A stretch of DNA of 64,000 nucleotides from NCBI GenBank assembly GCA_049513455.1, contig JBEKWB010000004.1:70728-134727 (forward strand), given 5' to 3'. The notes beneath the pieces were generated by a model, which made no database searches, had not been told where the DNA came from, and saw only the letters and a list, made by a program, of their open reading frames with translations. Shown here piece after piece: positions 7,989 through 16,227 of the stretch. The translations under genes were made by a program, and so were the position numbers. Position 1 is the stretch's first letter. Each line of letters begins with the position of its first letter. The DNA comes from Bog-473 sp049513455 (GTDB taxonomy: Bacteria; Actinomycetota; Acidimicrobiia; Acidimicrobiales; RAAP-2).

Positions 7989-9712
7989 CCCGTACGGGCC
8001 CGGTTGGCTGCGGAGACGACGGCGGCGAGGGAGGCGTCGAGGATGGAGGAGTCCCGCCCGACGCCCCACCAGGTCGACCCGTCGGGGGCGGCGCACTCGA
8101 CATACGCCACGGCTGACGCGCCCGAACCCTCGGTGAGTGCGTGCTCGGAGTAGTCCTTCACCTCTAGAACAATACCGAGCTCGGCCCGCACCGCCGCTAC
8201 CAGCGCGTCGATCGGACCGTTCCCTTCCCCGACGATGGTGCGGTGCTGCCCGTCGACGAGCAGCTGCGCGGTCACCGAGGTGTGTCCGCCACCCGTCGAC
8301 ACCTCGCTGCCCACGAGCCGCAGGCCCGCGTCCTCGGGAAGGTAGGCCTCGGAGAAGACGTCCCACATCTCCCCGGTGCCGATCACCGTACCGCTGGCCT
8401 CGGTGATGGCCTGGACCTTCTTGGAGAACTCGATCTGCAGCCGGCGGGGCAGATCGAGCCCGTGCTCGGTGTCCATCAGGTACGCCACGCCGCCCTTGCC
8501 CGACTGGCTGTTGACCTGAATGATCGCCTCGTAGGTGCGGCCGGTGTGCTTGGGGTCGATGGGCAGGTACGGGACAGCCCACTCGTCGTAGTCGTCCCCG
8601 ATGGAGGCCATGCCCTTCTTGATGGCATCCTGGTGCGAACCGGAGAACGCCGTGTAGACCAGGTCACCGGCATAGGGGTGCCGGGGGTGGACGGGCAGGC
8701 GGGTGGCGTACTCGGCCACCCGGCGCACCTTCTCTATGTCGCCGAAATCGAGGGTGGGGTCGATCCCCTGGGAGAACAGGTTCATGGCCAGCGTCACGAT
8801 GTCGACGTTCCCGGTCCGCTCCCCGTTGCCGAACAGGGTGCCCTCGACCCGATCCGCTCCGGCCAGCACCGCCAGCTCGGCGGCCGCCACGGCGGTGCCC
8901 CGGTCGTTGTGCGGGTGCAGGCTCAGCACGACCGCATCACGGTTCTTGATGGTCCGACCGAACCACTCGATGACGTCGGCGTACACGTTGGGGCTGTACA
9001 TCTCCACCGTGGCCGGGAGATTGAGGATGATCGGCCGGTCGGGCGTCGGCTCAATGACGTCCATGACCGCTTCACAGATCTCCACTGCGAACTCCGGCTC
9101 TGTCCCGGTGAAGCTCTCCGGCGAGTACTCGTAGCGGATTTCCGTGCCGGGAACGGACTGCTCGAATTTCTTGCACAAGATGGCGGCGTTCACCGCGATG
9201 TCGATGATGCCCGGCTTGTCCAGTCCGAACACGACCCGGCGCTGCAGCTCCGACACCGAGTTGTAGAAGTGCACGACGGCACGGCGGGCACCGGTCAGCG
9301 ACTCGAACGTGCGTTCTATCAGTTCCTCGCGGCACTGGACCAGCACTTGGATCTCCACGTCGTCGGGGATCATCGCCTCGTCAATGATGAGCCGCTGGAA
9401 GTCGTAGTCGGTCTGCGAGGCCGACGGGAACCCCACCTCGATCTCCTTGAATCCGACCGTCACAAGTGTCTCGAATAACGCCTGCTTGCGCTCGGAGTCC
9501 ATCGGGTCGATGAGCGCCTGATTGCCGTCGCGCAGGTCGACGCTGGCCCAGCGCGGCGCGCGCGTGAATTGCCGGTCCGGCCATTCCCGGTCTGACAGGA
9601 CGAGGGGGATGTGCGATCGGTACTTGTCAAAGTGCATAGGTGACGGATCACAGGGCAGGGCCAGGTGACCCCGGTCCCCGTCGTCACCACTCCCTTTCTG
9701 TTCCGTTGCCAT
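7985..9712 (-). CDS. leuA: 2-isopropylmalate synthase
   Basis: First committed step of leucine synthesis: 2-ketoisovalerate plus acetyl-CoA. The 575-residue protein is of the actinobacterial/yeast-like LeuA type. It has WPDRQF and VDLRDGNQALIDPM, the LSLHPHNDRGTAVAAAEL metal site, GNGERTGNVDIVT, and a C-terminal LeuA-dimer domain for leucine feedback. The ATG at 9712 follows an AAGGGAAAG site; longer upstream reading is rejected because it crosses the attenuator. Transcription is predicted to be controlled by the leader peptide and terminator at 9769-9870. Confidence 0.95.
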   Translation of the reverse strand: MATEQKGSGDDGDRGHLALPCDPSPMHFDKYRSHIPLVLSDREWPDRQFTRAPRWASVDLRDGNQALIDPMDSERKQALFETLVTVGFKEIEVGFPSASQTDYDFQRLIIDEAMIPDDVEIQVLVQCREELIERTFESLTGARRAVVHFYNSVSELQRRVVFGLDKPGIIDIAVNAAILCKKFEQSVPGTEIRYEYSPESFTGTEPEFAVEICEAVMDVIEPTPDRPIILNLPATVEMYSPNVYADVIEWFGRTIKNRDAVVLSLHPHNDRGTAVAAAELAVLAGADRVEGTLFGNGERTGNVDIVTLAMNLFSQGIDPTLDFGDIEKVRRVAEYATRLPVHPRHPYAGDLVYTAFSGSHQDAIKKGMASIGDDYDEWAVPYLPIDPKHTGRTYEAIIQVNSQSGKGGVAYLMDTEHGLDLPRRLQIEFSKKVQAITEASGTVIGTGEMWDVFSEAYLPEDAGLRLVGSEVSTGGGHTSVTAQLLVDGQHRTIVGEGNGPIDALVAAVRAELGIVLEVKDYSEHALTEGSGASAVAYVECAAPDGSTWWGVGRDSSILDASLAAVVSAANRARTG

Positions 9713-9768
9713 TTCTCTTTCCCTTCCTCTCTTCGCACGGGCGCCGATGCCGGCTGCTGTCGGCCCAA

Positions 9769-9803
9769 CAAAAAACCTCCTGGCCGATGTGGCGCAGGAG
9801 GTT
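9769..9803 (-). terminator. leuA attenuator terminator
   Basis: On the minus strand a perfect 9-bp stem, AACCTCCTG paired with CAGGAGGTT, has a 12-base loop and is followed by a U tract. It separates the leucine leader peptide from leuA. Confidence 0.85.
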
Positions 9804-9807
9804 GCGA

Positions 9808-9829
9808 GCGAACGCGATGTGGCGTTCGC
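9808..9829 (-). promoter_or_regulatory. hairpin between leucine leader and terminator
   Basis: A perfect 8-bp stem (GCGAACGC / GCGTTCGC) with a 6-base loop begins 3 bases after the leader stop codon. This is the position of the 1:2 pause or protector hairpin in peptide attenuators. A role in pausing is inference. Confidence 0.5.
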
Positions 9830-9831
9830 CG

Positions 9832-9870
9832 TCAGGTAAGCAGCAGGTTGGTCGTCGGGGCGTGCCTCAT
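9832..9870 (-). CDS. leuL: leucine leader peptide
   Basis: A 12-residue reading frame, MRHAPTTNLLLT, with three consecutive leucine codons (CTG CTG CTT) just before its end. It is followed by a pause-type hairpin and a U-tailed terminator, then leuA. This is a classic leucine attenuator. Its ATG is only 10 bases from the -10 box, so the leader is probably read from a nearly leaderless transcript. Confidence 0.85.
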   Translation of the reverse strand: MRHAPTTNLLLT

Positions 9871-9880
9871 GGTGCAAGTG

Positions 9881-9909
9881 ATTCTCCCATCGGGGGCGCC
9901 GAACGTCAA
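9881..9909 (-). promoter_or_regulatory. promoter of the leuA leader
   Basis: Minus strand -35 TTGACG (9904-9909), 17-bp spacer, -10 GAGAAT (9881-9886), ending 10 bases before the leader ATG. Confidence 0.7.
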
Positions 9910-9922
9910 GGCATGAGGTGGG

Positions 9923-9928
9923 TAGGCT
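9923..9928 (+). promoter_or_regulatory. -10 box of a leaderless transcript
   Basis: TAGGCT followed by exactly 6 bases and the ATG at 9935, the spacing expected when transcription starts at the start codon. Confidence 0.5.
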
Positions 9929-9934
9929 CGGCAG

Positions 9935-10105
9935 ATGCGTCGCATGCTCACCCTGGCTCTCCGGGCCACCTTGGCGGCCGCCGTCCTGGCCGTGGTGCGG
10001 GCGGTCCTGCTGGACCGTGCGCCGCAACGACCCCTCCACGGTGCCGATCCGGTCATCGGCAGCCTCGACACGTGGCCGAAAGTGCCCCGTCGCCCTACAG
10101 ACTGA
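9935..10105 (+). CDS. small membrane protein of unknown function
   Basis: A 56-residue protein with two Arg at the start, a hydrophobic segment (LTLALRATLAAAVLAVV, about residues 5-21) and a polar Pro/Arg-rich tail ending in PKVPRRPTD. It looks like a single-pass protein with a short tail. A leaderless-type -10 box precedes it, which argues that it is real despite its size. Its end overlaps the convergent serA gene by 11 bases. I do not recognise the family. Confidence 0.55.
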   Translation: MRRMLTLALRATLAAAVLAVVRAVLLDRAPQRPLHGADPVIGSLDTWPKVPRRPTD

Positions 10106-11666
10106 CCCGGTGGATGTCGAGGATCCCTTCGTCGCCCCGGAGCTGATCGACTACGCCGTCGGGCGCCGACCCGGTGGTCGAGATCACCATCATCGCCGTG
10201 GCCGCGGTGGGGCTCGGCCCGACGGCCATGGACGAGATGGAGATATCGGCCGCTCCCAGCGCGGTGCCCACGATGCCGATCATCCCGGGCCGATCGTCGT
10301 TGCGCACGACCAACATGTGCGCCGACGGCGCCACCTCCACCACGTGGTCGTCGACCATGACGATGCGCGGCTCGCTGTTGCGCCCGGCGGAGAACAGGGT
10401 CCCGGCGACCGCGTGCGACTTCGAGCGCAGCGTGATCAGCGACTTGTAGTCGCGCGAGGTGGCGGTCGAGGTTTCACGGACCTCGAGGCCCCGCTCCTCC
10501 GCCAGCTGCGGCGCGTTGACATAGGAGACGGGTTCGTCGGTCGAGCCGCCGAAGATCCCCTTGAGGGCGGACAGGGTCAAGATCCCGGTGCTCACCGCAG
10601 CCAGGTCTCCCTGATACTCGATCTCCAGCCCGTCGGGCAGGCCGTCATGGAGGCAGCCGAAGAAGCGGCCGAGCTGCTCGGCCAGCGGCATGAATGGGCG
10701 CACCACGTCGGAGACGTCGGTGGCGGCCACGTTGACGGCGTAGGGCACGAAGTCGCCGGCCAGCGCGAGCAGTACCTGCTCGGCAATGGTCACACCAGCC
10801 TTGTCCTGGGCCTCCTCCGTCGATGCGCCCAGGTGCGGGGACACGACGACACCGGGAAGGGCGAAGAGGGGTGAGTCCGTGCACGGCTCCTTGGCAAACA
10901 CATCGAGCCCCGCCCCGGCCACGATGCCGTCGCGGATGGCCTCGGCCAGTGCCTCCTCGTCGACGATGCCCCCGCGCGCGGTGTTGATGATGCGGATACC
11001 GGGCTTGGCTTTGGCCAGGAGGTCGCGACCGAACAGCCCGATGGTCTCCGGGGTCTTCGGAGTATGGATGGAGACAAAGTCGGCTTCGCCCACCAGCTCC
11101 TCGATGGTCACCAGCCGCACCCCCATCGCCCGGGCCCGCTCGGGCGAGACGAAGGGGTCGAAGCCGATCAGCTCCATGCCGAACGCGTGGGCGCGCTGGG
11201 CCACCAGCGAGCCGGCCCGGCCCAACCCGACCACGCCGAGCACCTTGCCGTGGAGCTCGACACCCTCCCACTTCGACCGCTCCCATCGCCCGGCCACCAG
11301 CGACGCGTGGGCCTGGGGGATGTTGCGGGCCTGCGCCAGTAGGAGCGCCATGGCCTGCTCGGCCACGGAGAGGATGTTGGAGGTGGGGGCGTTGACCACC
11401 ATCACCCCACGCGCGGTCGCCGCTTTGACGTCGACGTTGTCGAGTCCCACGCCGGCCCGGCCGACGACCTGTAGCGAGGTCCCGGCGGCCAGGACATCTG
11501 CGGTCACCTGCGTGGAGGAACGGATGATGAGGGCATGCGCCCCGGCAATGGCGTCCAGGAGCTCCTCGGGGCTCAGTCCCTCCTGGACGTCGACCTCGTG
11601 ACCGGCATTTCTCAACAGGTCGAGGCCGCTATCGGCGATCTTTTCGGTTACCAGTACTCGTGCCAC
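10095..11666 (-). CDS. serA: D-3-phosphoglycerate dehydrogenase
   Basis: First step of serine synthesis from 3-phosphoglycerate. The 523-residue protein is the long actinobacterial form: a substrate/NAD part with VVGLGRAGSLVAQRAHAFG, the INTARGGIVDEEAL and SPHLGASTEEAQ motifs, then an ASB (allosteric substrate-binding) domain and a C-terminal ACT domain (VVRNDDRPGMIGIVG) likely to sense serine. It starts at GTG with a GAGGAG site upstream. It lies 48 bases after aspC on the same strand, and serC is divergent next to that. Confidence 0.95.
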   Translation of the reverse strand: MARVLVTEKIADSGLDLLRNAGHEVDVQEGLSPEELLDAIAGAHALIIRSSTQVTADVLAAGTSLQVVGRAGVGLDNVDVKAATARGVMVVNAPTSNILSVAEQAMALLLAQARNIPQAHASLVAGRWERSKWEGVELHGKVLGVVGLGRAGSLVAQRAHAFGMELIGFDPFVSPERARAMGVRLVTIEELVGEADFVSIHTPKTPETIGLFGRDLLAKAKPGIRIINTARGGIVDEEALAEAIRDGIVAGAGLDVFAKEPCTDSPLFALPGVVVSPHLGASTEEAQDKAGVTIAEQVLLALAGDFVPYAVNVAATDVSDVVRPFMPLAEQLGRFFGCLHDGLPDGLEIEYQGDLAAVSTGILTLSALKGIFGGSTDEPVSYVNAPQLAEERGLEVRETSTATSRDYKSLITLRSKSHAVAGTLFSAGRNSEPRIVMVDDHVVEVAPSAHMLVVRNDDRPGMIGIVGTALGAADISISSMAVGPSPTAATAMMVISTTGSAPDGVVDQLRGDEGILDIHRVSL

Positions 11667-11714
11667 CGCGGTGGTCTCCTCACTACCCCCCTTTGACGTC
11701 GTGCTCTTGCAGTT

Positions 11715-12947
11715 TCAGTCTTTCGCCTCGGCGAAGAAGCTGGCCAAACGGGATACGCCCTCCACCAGATCGTCGTCACCCAGTGCGTACGACATGCGGA
11801 AGAACCCCGGCGCACCGAAGGCCTCACCCGGGACGACCGCCACCTTGGCCTCGTTGATGCACAGCTCGGCCAGTTCCGCGCTGCTCGAGGCCCGCTGTCC
11901 CCGCAACGACTTGCCCAGCAGGCCCTTGACGGACGGGAAGGCGTAGAACGCACCCTCGGGCTCTGGGCAGACCACGCCGTCGATCTCGTTGAGCATGCGG
12001 GTGATGGTCACGCGGCGGCGGTCGAAGGCGGCTCGCATCATCGCCACGTCGTCCAACCCGCCCGAGAGCGCGGCCAGTGCGGCGCGTTGGGAGACGTTGG
12101 CGACGTTGGACGTCTCGTGGCTCTGGATGTTCGTGGCCGCGGTGACGGCGTCGACGGGACCGATGAGCCACCCGACCCGCCATCCGGTCATGGCGTACGT
12201 CTTGGCGACACCGTTGACCACCAGGCACCGGTCGGCCAGCTCGGGCACCAGCACGGGCATGGAGTGGTGTTCGGCGCCGCCGTAGACCAGATGCTCGTAA
12301 ATCTCGTCGGTCAGCACCCAGAGGCCGCGGTCGACCGCCCACTGCCCGATGGCCTCGATCTCCCCCCTCGGGTACACGGCCCCGGTGGGGTTCGACGGGG
12401 AAACGAACAACAAGGCCTTGGTCCGCGGCGTGACCGCGGCCTCCAGCTCCTCGACGGTGGAGCGGAACCCGCTGCGCTCGTCGGAGGACACGAAGACGGG
12501 CACGCCGCCGGCCAGCGCGATCGACTCGGGATAGGTCGTCCAGAACGGAGCGAGGACGATGACCTCGTCGCCGGGGTCGCACAGCACGGCGAAGGCGTTG
12601 GCGATGGCCTGCTTGCCCCCGTTGGTCACCAGCACCTGCTGCGCCGTCACCGCGTAGCCCGAGTCCCGCAGCGTCTTGGCCGCGATGGCCTCCCGCAAGG
12701 CCGGGAGCCCCGCCGTCGGGGTGTAGCGGTGGTTGGCGGGGTCACGGCAGGCCTCGACCGCCGCCTCGACGATGTGGGCCGGCGTCGGGAAGTCCGGCTC
12801 GCCCGCCCCGAAGCCGATGACGTGCTCGCCGGCGGCCTGCAGCGCCTTGGCCTTGGCATCGACCGCCAGCGTGGCCGAGGGCGCCACGGCGGCGGCCCGT
12901 CGAGATATCCGTCGAAGCTGGGTTGGCGCGTCGGGAGCAGTTGTCAC
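11715..12947 (-). CDS. aspC: aspartate aminotransferase (class I PLP aminotransferase)
   Basis: Transfers amino groups between aspartate and 2-oxoglutarate; class I enzymes of this type may also act on prephenate. The 410-residue form begins MTTAPDAPTQLRRISRR. It has GAGEPDFPTP, LVTNGGKQAI, SPSNPTGAVYP, the DEIYEHLVYGG segment, and NGVAKTYAMTGWRVGW with the PLP lysine and arginine. GTG 12947 is chosen because the reading frame further upstream runs into serC. The start is only 7 bases from the divergent serC ATG. Confidence 0.85.
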   Translation of the reverse strand: MTTAPDAPTQLRRISRRAAAVAPSATLAVDAKAKALQAAGEHVIGFGAGEPDFPTPAHIVEAAVEACRDPANHRYTPTAGLPALREAIAAKTLRDSGYAVTAQQVLVTNGGKQAIANAFAVLCDPGDEVIVLAPFWTTYPESIALAGGVPVFVSSDERSGFRSTVEELEAAVTPRTKALLFVSPSNPTGAVYPRGEIEAIGQWAVDRGLWVLTDEIYEHLVYGGAEHHSMPVLVPELADRCLVVNGVAKTYAMTGWRVGWLIGPVDAVTAATNIQSHETSNVANVSQRAALAALSGGLDDVAMMRAAFDRRRVTITRMLNEIDGVVCPEPEGAFYAFPSVKGLLGKSLRGQRASSSAELAELCINEAKVAVVPGEAFGAPGFFRMSYALGDDDLVEGVSRLASFFAEAKD

Positions 12948-12954
12948 GGCTGCA

Positions 12955-14112
12955 ATGATTCCATACGTGCCCGACACCCCAGACATCATCATTCCCGACG
13001 AACTCAAGCCCTCCGACGGCCGCTTCGGATCCGGCCCGTCCAAGGTCCGCCCCGCCCAGGTCGCCGCGTTGGCCGAGGTCACGACCACCTACCTCGGGAC
13101 GAGCCACCGCCAGAAGACCGTGAAGTCGCAGGTCGGACGGGTGCGCGCCGGCTTCCGTGAGCTGTTCTCCCTACCCGACGGCTATGAGGTCGTGCTCGGC
13201 AACGGCGGGACGACCTGCTTTTGGGATGCCGCGACCTTCGGGCTGATCGAGGACCAGAGCCAGCACCTCAGCTTTGGCGAGTTCTCGTCCAAGTTCGCCA
13301 CCTGCGCCGCAGCCGCCCCGCACCTCAAAGACCCCCAGATCATTGAGTCCGAGGTCGGCACCCACCCGCTGCCGGTGGCGGACGGCTCGATCGATCTCTA
13401 CGCCCTGACCCACAACGAGACCTCGACCGGGGTGGCCATGCCCATCCGCCGGCCCGAGGGCGCCGACCTCCCGGCCGCTGGCGGTGGGCTGGTCGCTGTG
13501 GACGGCACGTCGGGAGCCGGAGGGTTGCCGGTCGACGCCACCGAGTTCGACGCGTACTATCTGGCCCCCCAGAAGTGCTTCGCCAGTGACGGCGGCCTGT
13601 GGATCGCGCTCATGTCGCCCGCAGCTCTCGAGCGCATCGAGCGGATCTCGGCCTCCGGGCGCTGGATCCCCGCGTTCTTGGACCTCAAGACGGCCGTCGA
13701 CAACTCGGTCCTGGACCAGACCTACAACACGCCCGCGCTCGCCACCATCTACCTGTTGGCTGAACAACTCGACTGGATGAACTCCAACGGCGGCCTGGAG
13801 TGGACGACCTCGCGGTGCGATCGCTCCGCGGAAATCCTCTACACCTGGGCCGAGCAGTCCGGGTTCGCCCGGCCTTTCGTGGAGAATCCCCAGCAGCGCA
13901 GCCACGTGGTGGGCACCATCGACTTCGTCGACGCGGTGGACGCGACGGCGGTCGCGGCCGTGCTACGGGCCAACGGCATCGTCGACACCGAGCCCTACCG
14001 CAAACTCGGTCGGAACCAGCTGCGCGTCGCCATGTTCCCCGCCATCGAGCCCGACGACGTCGCCTCTCTGTGCGCCTGCATCAACCACGTGGTGGGCGCA
14101 CTCGCCGGGTAG
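12955..14112 (+). CDS. serC: phosphoserine aminotransferase
   Basis: Second step of serine synthesis: 3-phosphohydroxypyruvate to phosphoserine. The 385-residue protein is very like mycobacterial SerC: RFGSGPSKVRPAQ, GTSHRQKTVK, LGNGGTTCFWDAA, HNETSTGVAMP, DGTSGAGGLPV, YLAPQKCFASDGG with the PLP lysine, TYNTPALATIYL and EPYRKLGRNQLRVAMFP. ATG 12955 is used; GTG 12967 (MPDTPDIIIPDEL) is an equally good start. It pairs with serA through the intervening aspC. Confidence 0.95.
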   Translation: MIPYVPDTPDIIIPDELKPSDGRFGSGPSKVRPAQVAALAEVTTTYLGTSHRQKTVKSQVGRVRAGFRELFSLPDGYEVVLGNGGTTCFWDAATFGLIEDQSQHLSFGEFSSKFATCAAAAPHLKDPQIIESEVGTHPLPVADGSIDLYALTHNETSTGVAMPIRRPEGADLPAAGGGLVAVDGTSGAGGLPVDATEFDAYYLAPQKCFASDGGLWIALMSPAALERIERISASGRWIPAFLDLKTAVDNSVLDQTYNTPALATIYLLAEQLDWMNSNGGLEWTTSRCDRSAEILYTWAEQSGFARPFVENPQQRSHVVGTIDFVDAVDATAVAAVLRANGIVDTEPYRKLGRNQLRVAMFPAIEPDDVASLCACINHVVGALAG

Positions 14113-14120
14113 CCACACCC

Positions 14121-14154
14121 CTCGGGCGCCCTCCGGGGGCGGGTGCGCCCCGAG
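14121..14154. terminator. hairpin between convergent serC and DUF2277 gene
   Basis: CTCGGGCGC (14121-14129) pairs with GCGCCCCGAG (14145-14154) with one bulged base. Lying between two gene ends, it could stop transcription from both sides, though no T-run is present. Confidence 0.45.
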
Positions 14155-14160
14155 CGGGCG

Positions 14161-14415
14161 TCAGGCGGAGCGGGCGGCGATGCGCCGGAGTGGTGGGATC
14201 GTCGGTGGCGGTTGCTGCCGGGGTGGGAGTCCCGACAGCAGCTCCGCGGTGGCGGCCGTCACCTGGCGCACCGCCCTTTCGAACGCGTCCTCTGTCTTCG
14301 GCGACGTGGACTGCACGCCGCTGACTTTGCGGACGTACTGACGCGCCGCCGCCTCGATCTCTTCGGGCGTGGCTTCTGGCTCGAGGCCCCTGAGCGTGGT
14401 GATATTCCGGCACAT
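14161..14415 (-). CDS. DUF2277 family small protein
   Basis: An 84-residue protein that opens MCRNITTLRGLEPEATPEEI and continues with AARQYVRKVSGVQ, the signature of the DUF2277 family. Its function is unknown. The last ~25 residues are Pro/Arg-rich and lie beyond the usual family end. ATG 14415 matches the invariant MCRNI start. It is convergent with serC and downstream of ilvC on the same strand, separated by a tandem-repeat stretch. Confidence 0.85.
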   Translation of the reverse strand: MCRNITTLRGLEPEATPEEIEAAARQYVRKVSGVQSTSPKTEDAFERAVRQVTAATAELLSGLPPRQQPPPTIPPLRRIAARSA

Positions 14416-14429
14416 GGCTCCAACGTTAC

Positions 14430-14484
14430 GCGGCGTGGCTTCGGCATGGCTTCTGCGTGGCTCCGGCGTGGCTCCGGCGTGGCT
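14430..14484. repeat. 11-bp tandem repeat, five imperfect copies
   Basis: Units close to CCGGCGTGGCT follow one another from 14430 to 14484; the last two are identical and the earlier ones differ by 1-3 bases. They sit just upstream of the DUF2277 gene start and downstream of ilvC. Confidence 0.8.
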
Positions 14485-14595
14485 CGGAGGGAGCCGGGAC
14501 GTGCTCAGCCAGGCACCGTGGGTTCAATTCCGACGGGTACCAGATCGCGTACCACTCGGAATCCAACTCGCCACGCGGCCGTGGCCGGCGCCGGG

Positions 14596-15621
14596 TCACC
14601 CCCCGGAGGCGTCCTGTACCCGCGTCTTGCCGGCGGAGATGAACGGCATCATGGCCCGCAACTCCTGCCCGATCTTCTCGATCGGGTGCGCCTGGCCCTC
14701 CTGGCGGAGCGCCTCGAAGTTGGGCCGGCCGGCCTTGTTCTCGGCGATCCACTCTTCGGCGAACGCCCCGCTCTTGATCTCGTCGAGGATGGTCTGCATT
14801 TCGGCCCGCACGGCCGCATTGATGACCCGCGGGCCGCGGGTCACGTCGCCGTACTCGGCGGTGTCGGAAATGGAGTAGCGCATGCCCGCGATGCCCTGCT
14901 CGTACATGAGGTCGACGATGAGCTTCAGCTCATGGAGGCACTCGAAGTAGGCGGACTCGGGCTGGTAGCCGGCGTTGACGAGCGTCTCGAACCCGGCCGT
15001 CACGAGCGCGGTCAGCCCTCCGCAGAGGACGACCTGCTCGCCGAACAGATCCGTCTCGGTCTCCTCGTCGAACGTCGTGTCCAGCACGCCGGCCCTGGTG
15101 GCACCGATGGCATGGGCGTAGGACAGGGCAAGCTCCCGTGCCTTCCCGGTGGCGTCCTGGTGCACGGCAATGAGGGACGGCACCCCGCCCCCTTCGGTGT
15201 AGGTCCGGCGCACGAGGTGGCCCGGCCCCTTGGGAGCGACCATGGCGACGTCCACGCCTGCCGGCGGCACGATCTGGCCGAAGCGGATGTTGAACCCGTG
15301 AGCGAACATGAGGCAGTCACCCTCGTTGAGATGCGGCGCCACATGCTCGTCGTAGGCCGCCTTCTGCTCAGTGTCGGGCAGCAGGATCATGATCACGTCC
15401 GCCTCGGCGGCTGCGTCGGCCAGCGACGTGACCCGGAGCCCTGCCTCCTCCGCCTTGCGTCGGCTCCCCGACCCCTCGCGCAGGGCGACGCGGACGTCGA
15501 CGCCCGACTCGAGCAGGTTGAGCGCATGGGCGTGCCCCTGCGATCCGTACCCTAGGATCGCCACCTTGCGGCCGGCGATCAGGCTCGGGTCGGCGTCGGA
15601 CTCGTAGTACAGCGTGGCCAT
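14596..15621 (-). CDS. ilvC: ketol-acid reductoisomerase
   Basis: Second common step of valine, leucine and isoleucine synthesis. It is a class I enzyme of 341 residues. VAILGYGSQGHAHALNL is the dinucleotide loop, and the Arg/Ser-rich REGSGSRRKAEEAG that follows suggests NADPH preference. It also has APKGPGHLVRR, the metal-binding DLFGEQVVLCGG and ECLHELKLIVDL helices. It is the third gene of ilvB-ilvN-ilvC, 69 bases after ilvN, with a tandem repeat in the gap. Confidence 0.96.
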   Translation of the reverse strand: MATLYYESDADPSLIAGRKVAILGYGSQGHAHALNLLESGVDVRVALREGSGSRRKAEEAGLRVTSLADAAAEADVIMILLPDTEQKAAYDEHVAPHLNEGDCLMFAHGFNIRFGQIVPPAGVDVAMVAPKGPGHLVRRTYTEGGGVPSLIAVHQDATGKARELALSYAHAIGATRAGVLDTTFDEETETDLFGEQVVLCGGLTALVTAGFETLVNAGYQPESAYFECLHELKLIVDLMYEQGIAGMRYSISDTAEYGDVTRGPRVINAAVRAEMQTILDEIKSGAFAEEWIAENKAGRPNFEALRQEGQAHPIEKIGQELRAMMPFISAGKTRVQDASGG

Positions 15622-15640
15622 GTCGTGTGCTCTTTTCTCT

Positions 15641-15676
15641 CTCGATTGCGTTGACGTTCTCGATTGCGTTGACGTT
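15641..15676. repeat. perfect 18-bp tandem duplication in the ilvN-ilvC gap
   Basis: CTCGATTGCGTTGACGTT occurs twice head to tail (15641-15658, 15659-15676), 20 bases upstream of the ilvC start. Confidence 0.9.
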
Positions 15677-15690
15677 CACCTACGACAAAA

Positions 15691-16227
15691 TCAGTGACGG
15701 TCCAGCTTAGGCAGGGCAACCCGCCCCGTCCGCTGGAGCTCGACCACCGTGTAACTCTCCAAAAGACCTTCGAAGTCATCGATCTTCTCGGGCCGGCCGG
15801 CCAGCATGATCGTGATCCGGTCCGCACCGACGCTCACCACCTCGCCCCCGAACACGCCGACCAGCTGAATGACCTGGGAGCGCTCGGTGGGCCCGACGTC
15901 GACCGTGACCAGGAGGAGCTCGCGCTCGACCGCCTCGGAAGGTGACAGCTCGCCGATGGAGACCACGTTGACCAGCTTGTCCAGCTGCATGATCACCTGC
16001 TCGAGGGGCGCCGACTCGACGTCGACCACAATGGTGATGCGGCTGAAGTGTTCGTTCTCGTCCGTCGGCGCCACCGCCAGGGAGTAGATGTTGAAGCCGC
16101 GGCGGCTGAAGAGGCCGGCCACGCGGGACAGGACGCCGGCCTTGTTCTCGACCAGCACCGAGAGGATGTGGTGGCGGGGCTTCCCGGCCTTACCGCCGGG
16201 CAGCGTGCTGAGGTGGGCGGGGCTCAT
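15691..16227 (-). CDS. ilvN: acetolactate synthase small (regulatory) subunit
   Basis: Regulates IlvB and mediates valine feedback. The 178-residue protein has an N-terminal ACT domain (HILSVLVENKAGVLSRVAGL, FNIYSLAVAPT) and a second C-terminal ALS-type domain (ERELLLVTVDV to SYTVVELQRTGRVALPK). Its ATG overlaps the ilvB stop by 4 bases, so the two subunits are made in a coupled way. Confidence 0.95.
   Translation of the reverse strand: MSPAHLSTLPGGKAGKPRHHILSVLVENKAGVLSRVAGLFSRRGFNIYSLAVAPTDENEHFSRITIVVDVESAPLEQVIMQLDKLVNVVSIGELSPSEAVERELLLVTVDVGPTERSQVIQLVGVFGGEVVSVGADRITIMLAGRPEKIDDFEGLLESYTVVELQRTGRVALPKLDRH

Noticed and set aside
9713..10039. Longer leuA reading starting near 10039
   Set aside because: It would pass through the leucine leader peptide and terminator; ATG 9712 has a good ribosome site.
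13008..13088. Longer aspC start near 13088
   Set aside because: It would read through the serC start region on the other strand; the added residues look like antisense sequence.
14518..14542. An intact tRNA at the T-arm-like sequence
   Set aside because: No D-arm, anticodon arm or matching acceptor strand can be drawn; kept only as a possible remnant in the findings.
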